This document shows positions 36,732 to 45,813 of a stretch of DNA of 64,000 bases, in pieces (the first letter of the stretch is position 1; every line of letters begins with the position of its first letter). The translations under genes were made by a program, and so were the position numbers. Under the pieces are notes generated by a model. That model was not told the DNA's origin, did not search any database, and saw only the letters and a program-made list of their open reading frames with translations. Source of the stretch: Ureibacillus sp. (GTDB lineage: Bacteria; Bacillota; Bacilli; Bacillales_A; Planococcaceae); contig JAPSJC010000003.1 of NCBI GenBank assembly GCA_031178355.1, forward strand, positions 1 through 64,000, in the 5' to 3' direction.

Positions 36732-36818
36732 TAGAACAAGTAAGATCCAGACAATAGTTCACATAAAAAAGGTACTCTATAACGGTAAATTGTTACTAGT
36801 TGTCCGGTATTACAATAA

Positions 36819-36853
36819 AAAAATTAAAAGAACCTCTTGGTTATAAGAGGTTC
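36819..36853 (-). terminator. Terminator of the GMC oxidoreductase unit
   Basis: gaacctct / agaggttc forms an 8-bp stem. On the minus strand it is followed by ttttaattttttt. It overlaps the GMC stop codon and may weakly serve the converging ABC operon. Confidence 0.8.
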
Positions 36854-38540
36854 AAAAGTAGTTACGATATATAATACTTGCTGTACGGATGGCCAATGCT
36901 TGAGTTGTTAGTGTAGGATTTGCACCTCCCAAACCATTACTTAGAATACTGTTATCAGATATGAATAATCTCTTTACCTGTAATGCTTCGCTGTTATAGT
37001 CTACGACATATCCCATTCGCATTGTACTCATAATATGGATCATCATGCCATCTGGCCATGCTGCATGAACAACTTTTTTTGCACCTGCAGCCCGTAGTAT
37101 ATCGATAGCGACTTTCGTTAGTTCCTTCTTTTTTCGTAAAGAATTAGATGTTGGTACATAATTAATAAATGGGACAGGGCCATGTTCATCTGAAACTGTA
37201 GGAGTTATCGAAACATAGTTACTATTGACTACTTCATCATCAGTTACGATTAACATGTTTAATGTATTTTGATAATTGGCCATTAATTCCATTAGTTCTT
37301 TACCGACCATTCGACCTTTCGTATAGTTATCGTTTCCTGAAGTAGAAGCGTTTACAGTACTTAAAGCATAAGAGAAAGAGGAGGTTAAACCTGGACTAAT
37401 ACCCATTACTAAAATTGACCCAAGTCCCGGATAATCAAATCTAGCACCTGAAGTATGGCCAACATTTGGTCGAACAGAATGACTACCTACTATAGAATTT
37501 AAGTCTATTGAGTTGAAAATCCCTGTAACCATATCCATATTATGATTCGTTAATCCTCTTCCAACCCATTCATTCTTTGGTAACAGTGAATTGAGCCAGA
37601 GGCGTGGTGTTTCAATCGCTCCTGCTGCCATTACAATACAATCTGCAAACAATTCTTGATTTTCACCTGTCCAAGTATTTCTTACCTTCACTCCAATTGC
37701 TCTAATACCTTCTTTAGCATGATTTTCAGTTATAATCTGATATGTAAAAGTATTTGGCATTATTTCTACATTTCCTGTAGCTAATGCTAAAGGAGTATAA
37801 CTTACATTTGTAGAGCGTTTAGCTATTTTATCAACAGATGGTCCATGGGGACAGCCGTTTATACAATGGCCGGCGAGTGTACAACCTTCCATCCAAGATA
37901 ATTCATATTCGGAATATGCCCTATTAGTGAGCTGTGAATTTGGTGGTAGTATTGCATTTGGTTGAGGTCGAAATCCTGCACTAGTAATATTTAAACTAGA
38001 CAAAAGACCCCACCCAGCCTTCTTAGCGCCAAAATAATATAATTCTTCCTTTGTTGTAGTAGGAGCGAACTCCACTGGTAATTCAGCCTCGGCCTTCTCG
38101 TAAAAAGGAATAAGGTCGCGGTAAGAAATTGGCCACTGATTATCAATGGAGATAGGATACGCTCTAGGTGAATTACCTAAATAATGCTGGGTAGAACCGC
38201 CAACTCCTGAATTTTGCCATGTAAAGCCCCGTTTTTCGTATACGCGATTCCATAAAGGACGATCTCGGTTTGCAGGTCCCCAACGAAGCTTCCCTACAAT
38301 TAAATCGTTCATTTCATTTTCCATCTTATTATAAGTTTGCTTAAACAAATGAATATCTAAATCTTGTAACTCACCACTTGAAATTGCGCCCTTTTCAGTA
38401 TTAGGGAATGGCCACTTTCGATTTCCATACCACGGTCCAGCTTCAAGCAAGAGGACTTTTAATCCTAATTCACCAAGTTCTTTTGCAACGACTGCACCAC
38501 CACCACCTGCACCGATTATAATTACTTGATAATTTTTCAA
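36852..38540 (-). CDS. GMC-family FAD oxidoreductase (gluconate 2-dehydrogenase alpha-like)
   Basis: This 562-residue flavoprotein has an FAD loop IIIGAGGGGAVVAKELGELG at the very start and LLEAGPWYG for the ribose. A cysteine cluster (CTLAGHCINGCPHG, about 237-250) is shared with membrane sugar-alcohol dehydrogenases. The C-terminal GMC block is DNSILSNGLGGANPTLTTQA, and the IHIMSTMRMG segment holds the active-site His. The start is TTG 38540: aaggagag lies seven bases upstream and TTGA overlaps the stop of the small-subunit gene. A longer reading to 38651 would run back through that gene in another frame and is rejected. The substrate is unknown. Confidence 0.85.
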   Translation of the reverse strand: MKNYQVIIIGAGGGGAVVAKELGELGLKVLLLEAGPWYGNRKWPFPNTEKGAISSGELQDLDIHLFKQTYNKMENEMNDLIVGKLRWGPANRDRPLWNRVYEKRGFTWQNSGVGGSTQHYLGNSPRAYPISIDNQWPISYRDLIPFYEKAEAELPVEFAPTTTKEELYYFGAKKAGWGLLSSLNITSAGFRPQPNAILPPNSQLTNRAYSEYELSWMEGCTLAGHCINGCPHGPSVDKIAKRSTNVSYTPLALATGNVEIMPNTFTYQIITENHAKEGIRAIGVKVRNTWTGENQELFADCIVMAAGAIETPRLWLNSLLPKNEWVGRGLTNHNMDMVTGIFNSIDLNSIVGSHSVRPNVGHTSGARFDYPGLGSILVMGISPGLTSSFSYALSTVNASTSGNDNYTKGRMVGKELMELMANYQNTLNMLIVTDDEVVNSNYVSITPTVSDEHGPVPFINYVPTSNSLRKKKELTKVAIDILRAAGAKKVVHAAWPDGMMIHIMSTMRMGYVVDYNSEALQVKRLFISDNSILSNGLGGANPTLTTQALAIRTASIIYRNYF

Positions 38541-39124
38541 TGATTTCTCTCCTTGTGTAAGTGTTCCATTTTTAATAGAAAGCCCCGGAAATCGCGGTAT
38601 CCATAAGAAGGACCTGGATAACCGGCGTATACCCATCCTAAAGGGAAGCACGTAAGTTTTCTATAACTTGGAGAGTAACCTCTTGTATAAAGATAGCCAC
38701 TCCATTCAGAGTAATATCCGAAAGAAGTAAGTAGGTAGAATGAATCAACGATGTTTTTTATCAATGAAGGATTGTTTTGGTACGGAATAGGAAGCAAATC
38801 AAGTGGTACCTGAAGATTCTCTAATGCTGTTAAAGTTTTTAGTCGAGCATCTCTTGATAAGGTAGAGAAAAAACCGTTGTAAGTATAGGGGGTAGGAATT
38901 GTATAATAGGCAGAAATATCGAGTAGCTGTGATGTTTGTTCGGATAAAGGAATTGTAAAATTGTCAAACGAAATTAGGAGATACTTCCAAAGCGATAAAT
39001 CGTTTCCACCATATTGGAATTGCAAATTTGAATTACATCTTATTAAACTAGTAGGGAGAATGGCATCAACGATAGCCATAAAGTTTAACTGTGTTGTATA
39101 AGACCATTTGTATTTAGAGACCAT
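38537..39124 (-). CDS. Putative gluconate 2-dehydrogenase subunit 3-like partner of the GMC oxidoreductase
   Basis: This 195-residue protein is Tyr/Leu-rich and contains an N-terminal VDAILPTSLIR block like subunit 3 of gluconate 2-dehydrogenase complexes. No Tat or Sec signal is evident. It is immediately upstream of the GMC gene and overlaps it by TTGA, so the two are co-translated and probably form a complex. The C-terminus is unusual, with many Tyr and Gly (YSPSYRKLTC, YAGYPGPSYGYRDF). Identification depends mostly on context. Confidence 0.55.
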   Translation of the reverse strand: MVSKYKWSYTTQLNFMAIVDAILPTSLIRCNSNLQFQYGGNDLSLWKYLLISFDNFTIPLSEQTSQLLDISAYYTIPTPYTYNGFFSTLSRDARLKTLTALENLQVPLDLLPIPYQNNPSLIKNIVDSFYLLTSFGYYSEWSGYLYTRGYSPSYRKLTCFPLGWVYAGYPGPSYGYRDFRGFLLKMEHLHKERNH

Positions 39125-39349
39125 ATCTCATCTACTTTCTACTGTACTTTAAATATCATAATAATTTTATGTTAGTTTAGATTTAGATAGTACAACTAAA
39201 ATCTTTATAAAAATTAATGTGAATACAAAGGGATTACATGTATTCCAAGATACTAGGGACACATGGTTCAGCAGTTAATTTATGTTTATATTATTTGTTG
39301 TTCATCCACAATATAGCACGAATTTACGCATTTACTCTGAGTTGATAAA

Positions 39350-39398
39350 TAAAATAAAAAAAGCCCTAGAACCTTGATTTAACAAGGTTTCTAAGGCT
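39350..39398 (-). terminator. Terminator of rpsD
   Basis: On the minus strand agccttagaaaccttg pairs with caaggttctagggct, followed by a T run. The remaining sequence to 39125 contains no gene and should carry the promoter of the GMC unit. Confidence 0.88.
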
Positions 39399-39428
39399 AT
39401 TAACATTACACTATGCAAAGTGTAATTA

Positions 39429-40031
39429 TTAACGAGAGTAGAACTCTACGATTAATGATTCGTTAATTTCAGCTGATAATTCTGAACGTTCAGGAAGACG
39501 TACGAAAGTACCTTCTTTTTTGTCAGCATCGAATGATAAGTATTCTGGAACAAAGTTGTTCACTTCGATAGCTTCTACTACTGTAGCAAGGTTTTGAGAT
39601 TTTTCACGAAGAGAAATCGTTTGACCTGGTTTTACACTAAATGAAGGGATGTCAACGCGTTTTCCATCAACTAAGATGTGACCGTGGTTAACTAATTGAC
39701 GAGCTCCACGACGAGTGCGAGCTAAACCTAAACGGTAAACAAGGTTGTCAAGGCGAGTTTCAAGAAGGATCATGAAGTTTTCACCAGCAACACCTTTCAT
39801 TTTAACAGCTTTAGTGAATAGGTTTTTGAATTGACGTTCGTTCATACCATACATATGACGAAGTTTTTGTTTTTCTTGTAATTGTAAACCATATTCAGAT
39901 AATTTTTTACGTTGGTTTGGACCGTGTTGACCTGGTGCATAAGGGCGTTTTTCTAATTCTTTACCTGTGCCGCTTAAAGAAATACCTAGGCGACGAGACA
40001 CTTTCCAAGATGGACCTGTATAACGAGACAT
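39429..40031 (-). CDS. rpsD: 30S ribosomal protein S4
   Basis: S4 is the 16S-rRNA-binding primary assembly protein of the small subunit, 200 residues as in Bacillus. It begins [20 protein letters not shown], and the S4 RNA-binding motif is near 91-150 ([20 protein letters not shown], then [14 protein letters not shown]). It is monocistronic. In Bacillus S4 represses its own mRNA by binding the leader, which is present here. An aaggagg site precedes the ATG. Confidence 0.97.
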   Translation of the reverse strand: MSRYTGPSWKVSRRLGISLSGTGKELEKRPYAPGQHGPNQRKKLSEYGLQLQEKQKLRHMYGMNERQFKNLFTKAVKMKGVAGENFMILLETRLDNLVYRLGLARTRRGARQLVNHGHILVDGKRVDIPSFSVKPGQTISLREKSQNLATVVEAIEVNNFVPEYLSFDADKKEGTFVRLPERSELSAEINESLIVEFYSR

Positions 40032-40044
40032 AATAGTCTCCTCC

Positions 40045-40190
40045 TTTTTACATTTGGTTTTTTTGTGTTCAAAGAAAACCAGTTGTACCCAATACTAATA
40101 ACTATTTTATATTCATGTATCTTCGCCCTTGCAGCCGGTAAGGGTTACACAATACACCGTCTAATATAGATTAGAGGAATAAAATACAAA
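40045..40190 (-). promoter_or_regulatory. Ribosomal protein S4 leader (autoregulatory RNA)
   Basis: On the minus strand the rpsD 5' untranslated region contains the conserved core of the Firmicutes S4 leader, around ggtgtattgtgtaaccctta and ccggctgcaagggcgaagat (about 40110-40165). Downstream sequence reaches the ribosome site. S4 binding to the pseudoknot blocks rpsD translation. Confidence 0.78.
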
Positions 40191-40460
40191 CTAGCTTATA
40201 CAACTGCTGCATTCATTTTACACAAAGAATATTGTATAATTTTATTCACATTTCGTCAAGAAATAATGTACTTTAATACATTGTTTTTTAGCGCTTCAAT
40301 TATATAAAATGTACTACTATATGATATAATATAGTCATAATAGTCATAGATTAATATTAATAAAATGAAGTTTCCAAAATAGATAGTCAATTAGACTTGA
40401 AGCGTGTATACTTAAATATTAGTAAAATTATTACAATTTATTGCTCTACTTATGATTAGA
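40191..40460. other. Divergent promoter region between rpsD and dgcP
   Basis: Very AT-rich sequence contains several TATAAT-like boxes (for example tatgatataatatag near 40320). It presumably carries the promoters of both divergent genes, but no single -35/-10 pair is decisive. No gene is seen. Confidence 0.35.
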
Positions 40461-40473
40461 AAAGGTGATTTTT

Positions 40474-42336
40474 ATGAAAGTGCATCAACAATCCATTATT
40501 GACTTTAAATCGGATTTACTTGCTATTTGTGTAAAATCTTTAGATGAACTTTCTATGAATCATAGTTATTTTGAACTAATTCAACATTGTTTAAATAAAC
40601 ATTTTGATATTGAATATAGTTATTTTCTCCTTGAAGAAGATCATAAATTTATATCACCTAATCCTAATGCTTTAATAGAATTGCAATTAAGTGGAATTCC
40701 CATTGAAAATTACTTCTTAAATCAAAAAATCGAAACTCTACCGTATTTTTTACGGGAGAAAAATGAATTCAAAGAAATGACTCATATGATTTTATTAGAA
40801 GAATTGGAACAAAAGAGTATACTATTAATTAAAGAAAGTAAGAAATGGAACGAATTTATTAAATCTGAATATTTCGAGAATACAATAAGTTATTTAGCAA
40901 ATATTTTAACAACACTAAGAAAAACGGTAGAAATTCATGCTAATGAAACTCATTACCGTAAATTATATAATATGACTGAACTATTCCATTCAACAATGGA
41001 TATTAATGTTATATTGGAAAATGTATTAAATACAATACAAGAGAATTTCCCAAATTTCCAAGTGGATTTAATCTTGTCAAATGACCAAGATCGTCAAACA
41101 ACAATAAATATCAAGCAATTCGATTATCTATCGGAAAGACCATCAGCTATAGAAGCATTTGTTTCTGGTAATATTACAACGGAACAGGCAACTGATTTAA
41201 ATTGCAGTTTATTAAATGCGCCTATTAAAGGACGCCAAGCAATCTATGGCATATTGCAAGTTAGTGCACCTACAACTTATGTTTTTTCACAGAAACAAGA
41301 AAACTTTATACGCATGCTTGCTCATGCATCTGGAAATGCACTTGAAAATGCAAAATTACATCATCAATCCCATCGATTAATAAGTGATTTACAGCTAATA
41401 AATGAAACATCCCATCGCTTAAATATGAATATGGATATGAATGAAATGTTAATGTTCTTACGAAAACAATTGGTTAAATCTTTACAACCGATGGAACTTT
41501 GTTTCTGTTTCGTTGACAATGAATTTATTAAAAAATCGAATGCTTGTACCGATTTCTTTTATACATCTGAGGGCAAAGATTATATCCAATATGTAACAAA
41601 ACACTTCAATAAATCACAAGAACCGATGTTTATAGCGGATTTTAATCGTTTAATTTCGAAAGAAGTACCTTACAAGTCGATTATGGCTATTCCAATGATT
41701 GTTGAAAGGCGAATCTATGGATTTAGTATTGTATTACATCGTGATGCATACTTTTTCTCATTTGATAGTTATAAACTCATGCAATCGTTGATTCATCACT
41801 CTTCTTTAGCAATAGCTAACTCTATGCTTCGAAATCAACTACAAGAAATGGTTGATCACGATCATTTAACGAAGTTATATGCTAGAAGTTACTTAGATAA
41901 TTATGTGGAAAATTCATTACTATATGATGATTCCGGTATGTTTTTACTAATTGATATCGATTATTTTAAACGCATAAATGATACCTATGGACATCAAGTT
42001 GGTGACGAAGTACTTATTCAAATAGGGCAACTATTAAATAATGTTATTGGTGAAAGAGGCATTAGTGCTCGCTGGGGTGGGGAGGAAATGTCTGTTTATA
42101 TTCCAAACATTTTAAATGATGAAGCAATAAGTATTACTGAAAAAATTGTAAAGTCTATACCTCGAGTAACAAATCCGACTGTAACGATTTCTGCCGGACT
42201 AACAGTTTGGCATAATGACAATCGACCAGATTTTCAAACGATTTTCTTACAAGCAGATACGGCACTTTACCATGCAAAAAACAATGGCAAAAACAAATTT
42301 TGTGTACAAGATGGCACATTAGAAAAAATGCATTAG
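40474..42336 (+). CDS. dgcP: GAF-GGDEF diguanylate cyclase DgcP (YtrP)
   Basis: This 620-residue cytoplasmic protein has GAF-like sensor domains (about 160-300 and 310-450) and a C-terminal GGDEF domain. The catalytic signature is GGEEM (535-539), a permitted GG(D/E)EF variant with a terminal Met. The inhibitory RxxD site is missing (GERG at the expected position), so c-di-GMP feedback is not expected. It lies between rpsD and ytsP, where B. subtilis has ytrP/dgcP. Start ATG 40474 follows aaaggtgattttt; the GTG at 40465 overlaps that site and is rejected. Confidence 0.88.
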   Translation: MKVHQQSIIDFKSDLLAICVKSLDELSMNHSYFELIQHCLNKHFDIEYSYFLLEEDHKFISPNPNALIELQLSGIPIENYFLNQKIETLPYFLREKNEFKEMTHMILLEELEQKSILLIKESKKWNEFIKSEYFENTISYLANILTTLRKTVEIHANETHYRKLYNMTELFHSTMDINVILENVLNTIQENFPNFQVDLILSNDQDRQTTINIKQFDYLSERPSAIEAFVSGNITTEQATDLNCSLLNAPIKGRQAIYGILQVSAPTTYVFSQKQENFIRMLAHASGNALENAKLHHQSHRLISDLQLINETSHRLNMNMDMNEMLMFLRKQLVKSLQPMELCFCFVDNEFIKKSNACTDFFYTSEGKDYIQYVTKHFNKSQEPMFIADFNRLISKEVPYKSIMAIPMIVERRIYGFSIVLHRDAYFFSFDSYKLMQSLIHHSSLAIANSMLRNQLQEMVDHDHLTKLYARSYLDNYVENSLLYDDSGMFLLIDIDYFKRINDTYGHQVGDEVLIQIGQLLNNVIGERGISARWGGEEMSVYIPNILNDEAISITEKIVKSIPRVTNPTVTISAGLTVWHNDNRPDFQTIFLQADTALYHAKNNGKNKFCVQDGTLEKMH

Positions 42337-42338
42337 AC

Positions 42339-42387
42339 AAGGGCTGATTTGATAAGGTAATCTTATCAAATCAGCCCTTTATTTTTT
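42339..42387. terminator. Bidirectional terminator between dgcP and ytsP
   Basis: A perfect 18-bp stem (aagggctgatttgataag and complement) with a short loop and T-rich flanks on both strands. Confidence 0.92.
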
Positions 42388-42389
42388 GA

Positions 42390-42869
42390 TTATATATGTT
42401 GAATTAATACCTCTACATACTTCTCTAACCCTATACGGTCATCCTCAGAAAATCGATTTTTAATAGGGCTATCAATATCTAACACACCTATAACGATTTC
42501 GTTTTTAATTAGAGGGATTACAATTTCAGAGTTAGATGCTGCATCGCAAGCGATATGACCTGGGAATGCATGCACATCTTCAACAACAATCGTTTCCTTT
42601 TTCATAACGGCAGTTCCGCACACACCTTTTCCTACTGGTATTCTTACACATGCTGGAAGCCCCTGGAAAGGTCCTAATACAAGTTCTCCTTCTTTCATTA
42701 AATAGAAACCGACCCAATTAATTTCGTCTAGAAATTGATTTAATAATGAAGAGGCATTGCTCAAGTTCGCTATTACATCTTTCTCACCTTCTAAAAGTGC
42801 GTTTAACTGTTTTGCTAATAGTTCGTACTGTTCTTTTACTGATCCAGAATAATTTAATTTATTAAACAT
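42390..42869 (-). CDS. ytsP: Free methionine-(R)-sulfoxide reductase (GAF domain, YtsP)
   Basis: This 159-residue single GAF-domain enzyme reduces free L-methionine-(R)-sulfoxide with thioredoxin. The three family cysteines are present at 74 (LPACVRIP), 84 (GKGVCGTA) and 108 (GHIACDA), with the signature SNSEIVIPL after them. It is near dgcP and hisJ, as in B. subtilis. The start ATG has aaggagc upstream and the gene lies 11 bp after hisJ, so the two form an operon. Confidence 0.92.
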   Translation of the reverse strand: MFNKLNYSGSVKEQYELLAKQLNALLEGEKDVIANLSNASSLLNQFLDEINWVGFYLMKEGELVLGPFQGLPACVRIPVGKGVCGTAVMKKETIVVEDVHAFPGHIACDAASNSEIVIPLIKNEIVIGVLDIDSPIKNRFSEDDRIGLEKYVEVLIQHI

Positions 42870-42880
42870 TAAAATGCTCC

Positions 42881-43675
42881 TTAACTTTTTATGATTGTTT
42901 CAAAATGTTGGTGTAAATCTTTAACGCTATGTGCGTCTGAACCAAACACCATAGGTAATTCAATTTTTCTAGCATATTCTATCATAGATAACGGTGGATA
43001 TGGTTCTTGACAATTCTTTTTACTTAAACCTGCACTATTTAAATCAAGTTCGTATCCATTCGTTTTCATATGATCAAGTAATTCTATTATTTTGTTTGTA
43101 TCATCTATTTCTTCGTTATGTGCTAATTGGAACTTATGAACGAGTGTTGGATGCCCAATCCTTCTGGGTTTATACCTTCCCAGATTTGCATTAATCGAGC
43201 TCGTTACTGCTTCGTAGTATAAATTATAAACTTCTCCGACACTTCCTACTTTTTTAGCAAAATCAAAAAATACTTCTTCAGAAAAATCAATACAACAATA
43301 TTCATTTTCCCATTTTAAGAAGTGAACAGATAAGATTGCATCATCTAATAAAGGACCAACAATATCTAGAAAAGCTCTTGTCTCTGTTTCAAAACCAATT
43401 ATATAATCAATTTCTAATCCGATGTTAATTTTTATTTTGTTTTCATATGTGGATTTTAGTTTATCTAACTTTTCAAAATATGGTTTGAGTAACATTGGAT
43501 CCATACCACTATCTTTATCAGGTGTCGGGTCATTAAAGTTTGTTGGTAATGGTGCGTGTTCTGTGAAAGAAATCTCAGTGAAGCCGCATTCAATCGCTTT
43601 TTCAATATATTCCTCAAAGGGATCTGCTGTACCATGGGGACAAAAAGGTGTATGAATATGTCCATCTCTTTTCAA
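42881..43675 (-). CDS. hisJ: Histidinol-phosphatase, PHP family
   Basis: This enzyme dephosphorylates histidinol phosphate in histidine synthesis. The PHP metal motifs are visible: DGHIHTPFCPHG (4-15) for the first His pair, FTEHAPLP (Glu/His), SVHFLKW and the late FGSDAHSVKDL. The 264-residue length is near B. subtilis HisJ (YtvP), which also lies beside ezrA and ytsP, away from the main his operon. The start ATG 43675 is preceded by aaaggagga. It is divergent from ezrA. Confidence 0.92.
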   Translation of the reverse strand: MKRDGHIHTPFCPHGTADPFEEYIEKAIECGFTEISFTEHAPLPTNFNDPTPDKDSGMDPMLLKPYFEKLDKLKSTYENKIKINIGLEIDYIIGFETETRAFLDIVGPLLDDAILSVHFLKWENEYCCIDFSEEVFFDFAKKVGSVGEVYNLYYEAVTSSINANLGRYKPRRIGHPTLVHKFQLAHNEEIDDTNKIIELLDHMKTNGYELDLNSAGLSKKNCQEPYPPLSMIEYARKIELPMVFGSDAHSVKDLHQHFETIIKS

Positions 43676-43807
43676 ATAAAACTCCTCCTTTACAAAAAGA
43701 AACTTATTCCTCCATATATTTCTATTAATTTATTCAACAAATTACGAAAAACGTGATATATTATAGATACAAACTAGCCGATTGAGTGATTGAATAGGGG
43801 GCTTACG

Positions 43808-45511
43808 ATGAAGTATATCATCTTTATTGTCATCGTACTAATAACATTATTAATTATCGGACTCGTCATGAGACGTAAACATAATGTCGTTATACAGCGA
43901 TTAGAAAAAGAAAAATTACAAGTTCAACATTATCCAATCTTTGAGGAACTCACAAAAATAAAGACACTTAATATGAATGGTGAGACGGAGAAATTATTTG
44001 AGACTTGGCGTGATCAGTGGACAGAAGTCGTAGACGTACATGTTATTAAAATGGATTCAATGCTCTTTGATGCTGAGGATTACATCGACCGATTTAATTT
44101 TAAAAAAGCATCGAAAATAGAAAAAGAACTCGAAGAATATTTATTGAATTGTGAAAAAACTAAAAATCAGATTATTACTGAGTTAGAAGAACTGGTAGGT
44201 AGTGAAGAAAAAAATCGTATCGAAATGGAACAACTAAAAGAATACTATCGCTCTGCACGTAAAACTTTGCTAGCACATCAATATTCGTTTGGACAAGCTT
44301 TATCAAGCTTAGAAAAAATTCTTGAAGATATTCCAGTTAGATTTGAAGGATATGATGAGCTAACACGAGAAGGAAATTACTTACAAGCAAGAGAGATTGT
44401 ACTTGCGTTAAATGCAGATGCAGAAAGATTAGATTATTTCATAAATGAAATTCCAAGTGTTATTACGGAAATACATACAAAAATTCCCAATGCTATTTCA
44501 GACTTAAGAAATGGTCAACGTGAAATGGAAGAGCAATCTTACTACCTAAATCATTTAGAATTAAATGAATCACTTGATAGGCTTGAAATGGAATTGAAAC
44601 AGTTAAATGAAGAAGTGATTAATTTAAATGTCTCAACAGTTGCAACTCGTATTCAAGAAATCAATGATGAAATCGACAATTATTACGATTTACTTGAAAA
44701 AGAGGTAATTGCAAAAAACTTTGTGGATAAAAACTGTGAGAATATGTATTCTACACTTTCAGAAGTAATGCGTGTTACGAAAGAAGTTAGTGAAGAAGCT
44801 GAATATGTTCAAAGTAGCTACCGTTTATCTGAAAAAGAAGCTGAAATACCAAGAATTGGATTGAAGCAACTTGAACTGATACAAAAACGATATGAAGTCT
44901 TAAGCAATAGGGTGAAAGCAGAACAGTCTGCTTATACTAGCTTACAACAAGAATTAATCGAAATAAGTAAAGAAATTGAAAATATTAAAGCACAACAGGA
45001 AGAATTATCGAATCGACTCAAAAGTTTACGAATTGATGAAAATAAAGCTCGAAACCAACTAAATTCATTAAAACGACTTCTTCAAAATACTGATCGCTTA
45101 TTAAACAAAGCGAATATACCGGGTATTCCCGAAGAAATGGAAGCTAGATTAGAAGAAGCGGAAGAGAAGATCTTTATCGTTATCCAAAGTCTACAAGAAG
45201 TTCCATTGAATATGAATTTAGTAAATAACAATTTACAGAATGCAAACCAATGTGTACAAGAAGTTAATGACCGTGCTAAGGAAATGATTGAAAATGTCAT
45301 GTTAATTGAACGTATTATTCAATACGGTAATCGTTATCGTGCGATAAATTATACTGTAAATCAAAAATTATTAGAGGCTGAAGAAGCATTCCATCAATTC
45401 CGATACATGAAAGCATTAGAAGATGCAGTAGCTGCCGTAGAACTTGCAGAGCCTGGTTCTATTAAGCGAATTGAAGAACTTGTACAAGAAGAATTGTATT
45501 CTAAATCTTAA
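43808..45511 (+). CDS. ezrA: Septation ring formation regulator EzrA
   Basis: EzrA is a 567-residue bitopic membrane protein that binds FtsZ and limits Z-ring assembly away from midcell. One N-terminal helix (about 2-20, IIFIVIVLITLLIIGLVM) is followed by a basic anchor (RRKH). The rest is a long Glu/Lys/Leu-rich coiled coil forming spectrin-like repeats. ATG 43808 follows agggggc; the in-frame TTG at 43790 overlaps that site. The order hisJ-ezrA-nifZ-thiI agrees with Bacillus. Confidence 0.95.
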   Translation: MKYIIFIVIVLITLLIIGLVMRRKHNVVIQRLEKEKLQVQHYPIFEELTKIKTLNMNGETEKLFETWRDQWTEVVDVHVIKMDSMLFDAEDYIDRFNFKKASKIEKELEEYLLNCEKTKNQIITELEELVGSEEKNRIEMEQLKEYYRSARKTLLAHQYSFGQALSSLEKILEDIPVRFEGYDELTREGNYLQAREIVLALNADAERLDYFINEIPSVITEIHTKIPNAISDLRNGQREMEEQSYYLNHLELNESLDRLEMELKQLNEEVINLNVSTVATRIQEINDEIDNYYDLLEKEVIAKNFVDKNCENMYSTLSEVMRVTKEVSEEAEYVQSSYRLSEKEAEIPRIGLKQLELIQKRYEVLSNRVKAEQSAYTSLQQELIEISKEIENIKAQQEELSNRLKSLRIDENKARNQLNSLKRLLQNTDRLLNKANIPGIPEEMEARLEEAEEKIFIVIQSLQEVPLNMNLVNNNLQNANQCVQEVNDRAKEMIENVMLIERIIQYGNRYRAINYTVNQKLLEAEEAFHQFRYMKALEDAVAAVELAEPGSIKRIEELVQEELYSKS

Positions 45512-45547
45512 CGATCTAAGCTCACTACTCGCTATACTTTTTGCGAA

Positions 45548-45594
45548 AAGGGCTGTCTAGAAAATATTTCTAGACAGCCCTATGCATTTTTTCA
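45548..45594 (+). terminator. Terminator of ezrA
   Basis: agggctgtctagaaa / tttctagacagccct perfect stem with a 4-nt loop, then atgcatttttt. Confidence 0.85.
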
Positions 45595-45667
45595 TGTATA
45601 ATAAGTAATTGAATTCGTTATAGTCTACTGGAAAATTTCAATTTATTACTAATCTGGTTATATTCAA

Positions 45668-45703
45668 AGGACGTCTCTAATGGTTTTTAGACGTCCTCTT
45701 TAT
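45668..45703 (+). other. Second hairpin upstream of nifZ (possible attenuator)
   Basis: aggacgtct / agacgtcct forms a 9-bp stem with a 12-nt loop, followed by ctttatta. It lies 117 bp before nifZ and downstream of the ezrA terminator, so it could be a leader attenuator of nifZ-thiI or a second read-through terminator. Confidence 0.45.
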
Positions 45704-45813
45704 TATGGAAGATTCAGTAGGATGGAAATTTGGGTGCGGGCACCATCCATTCGTATTACAATTAGGTTAAAATGGATCTTTTCTCTAAATCTCTATAAAA
45801 AAGGTTGGTTAAT

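Noticed and set aside
36852-38651. GMC oxidoreductase of 599 residues starting at 38651
   Set aside because: The extra 37 codons overlap the small-subunit gene in another frame; TTG 38540 has a strong ribosome site and begins at the FAD loop.
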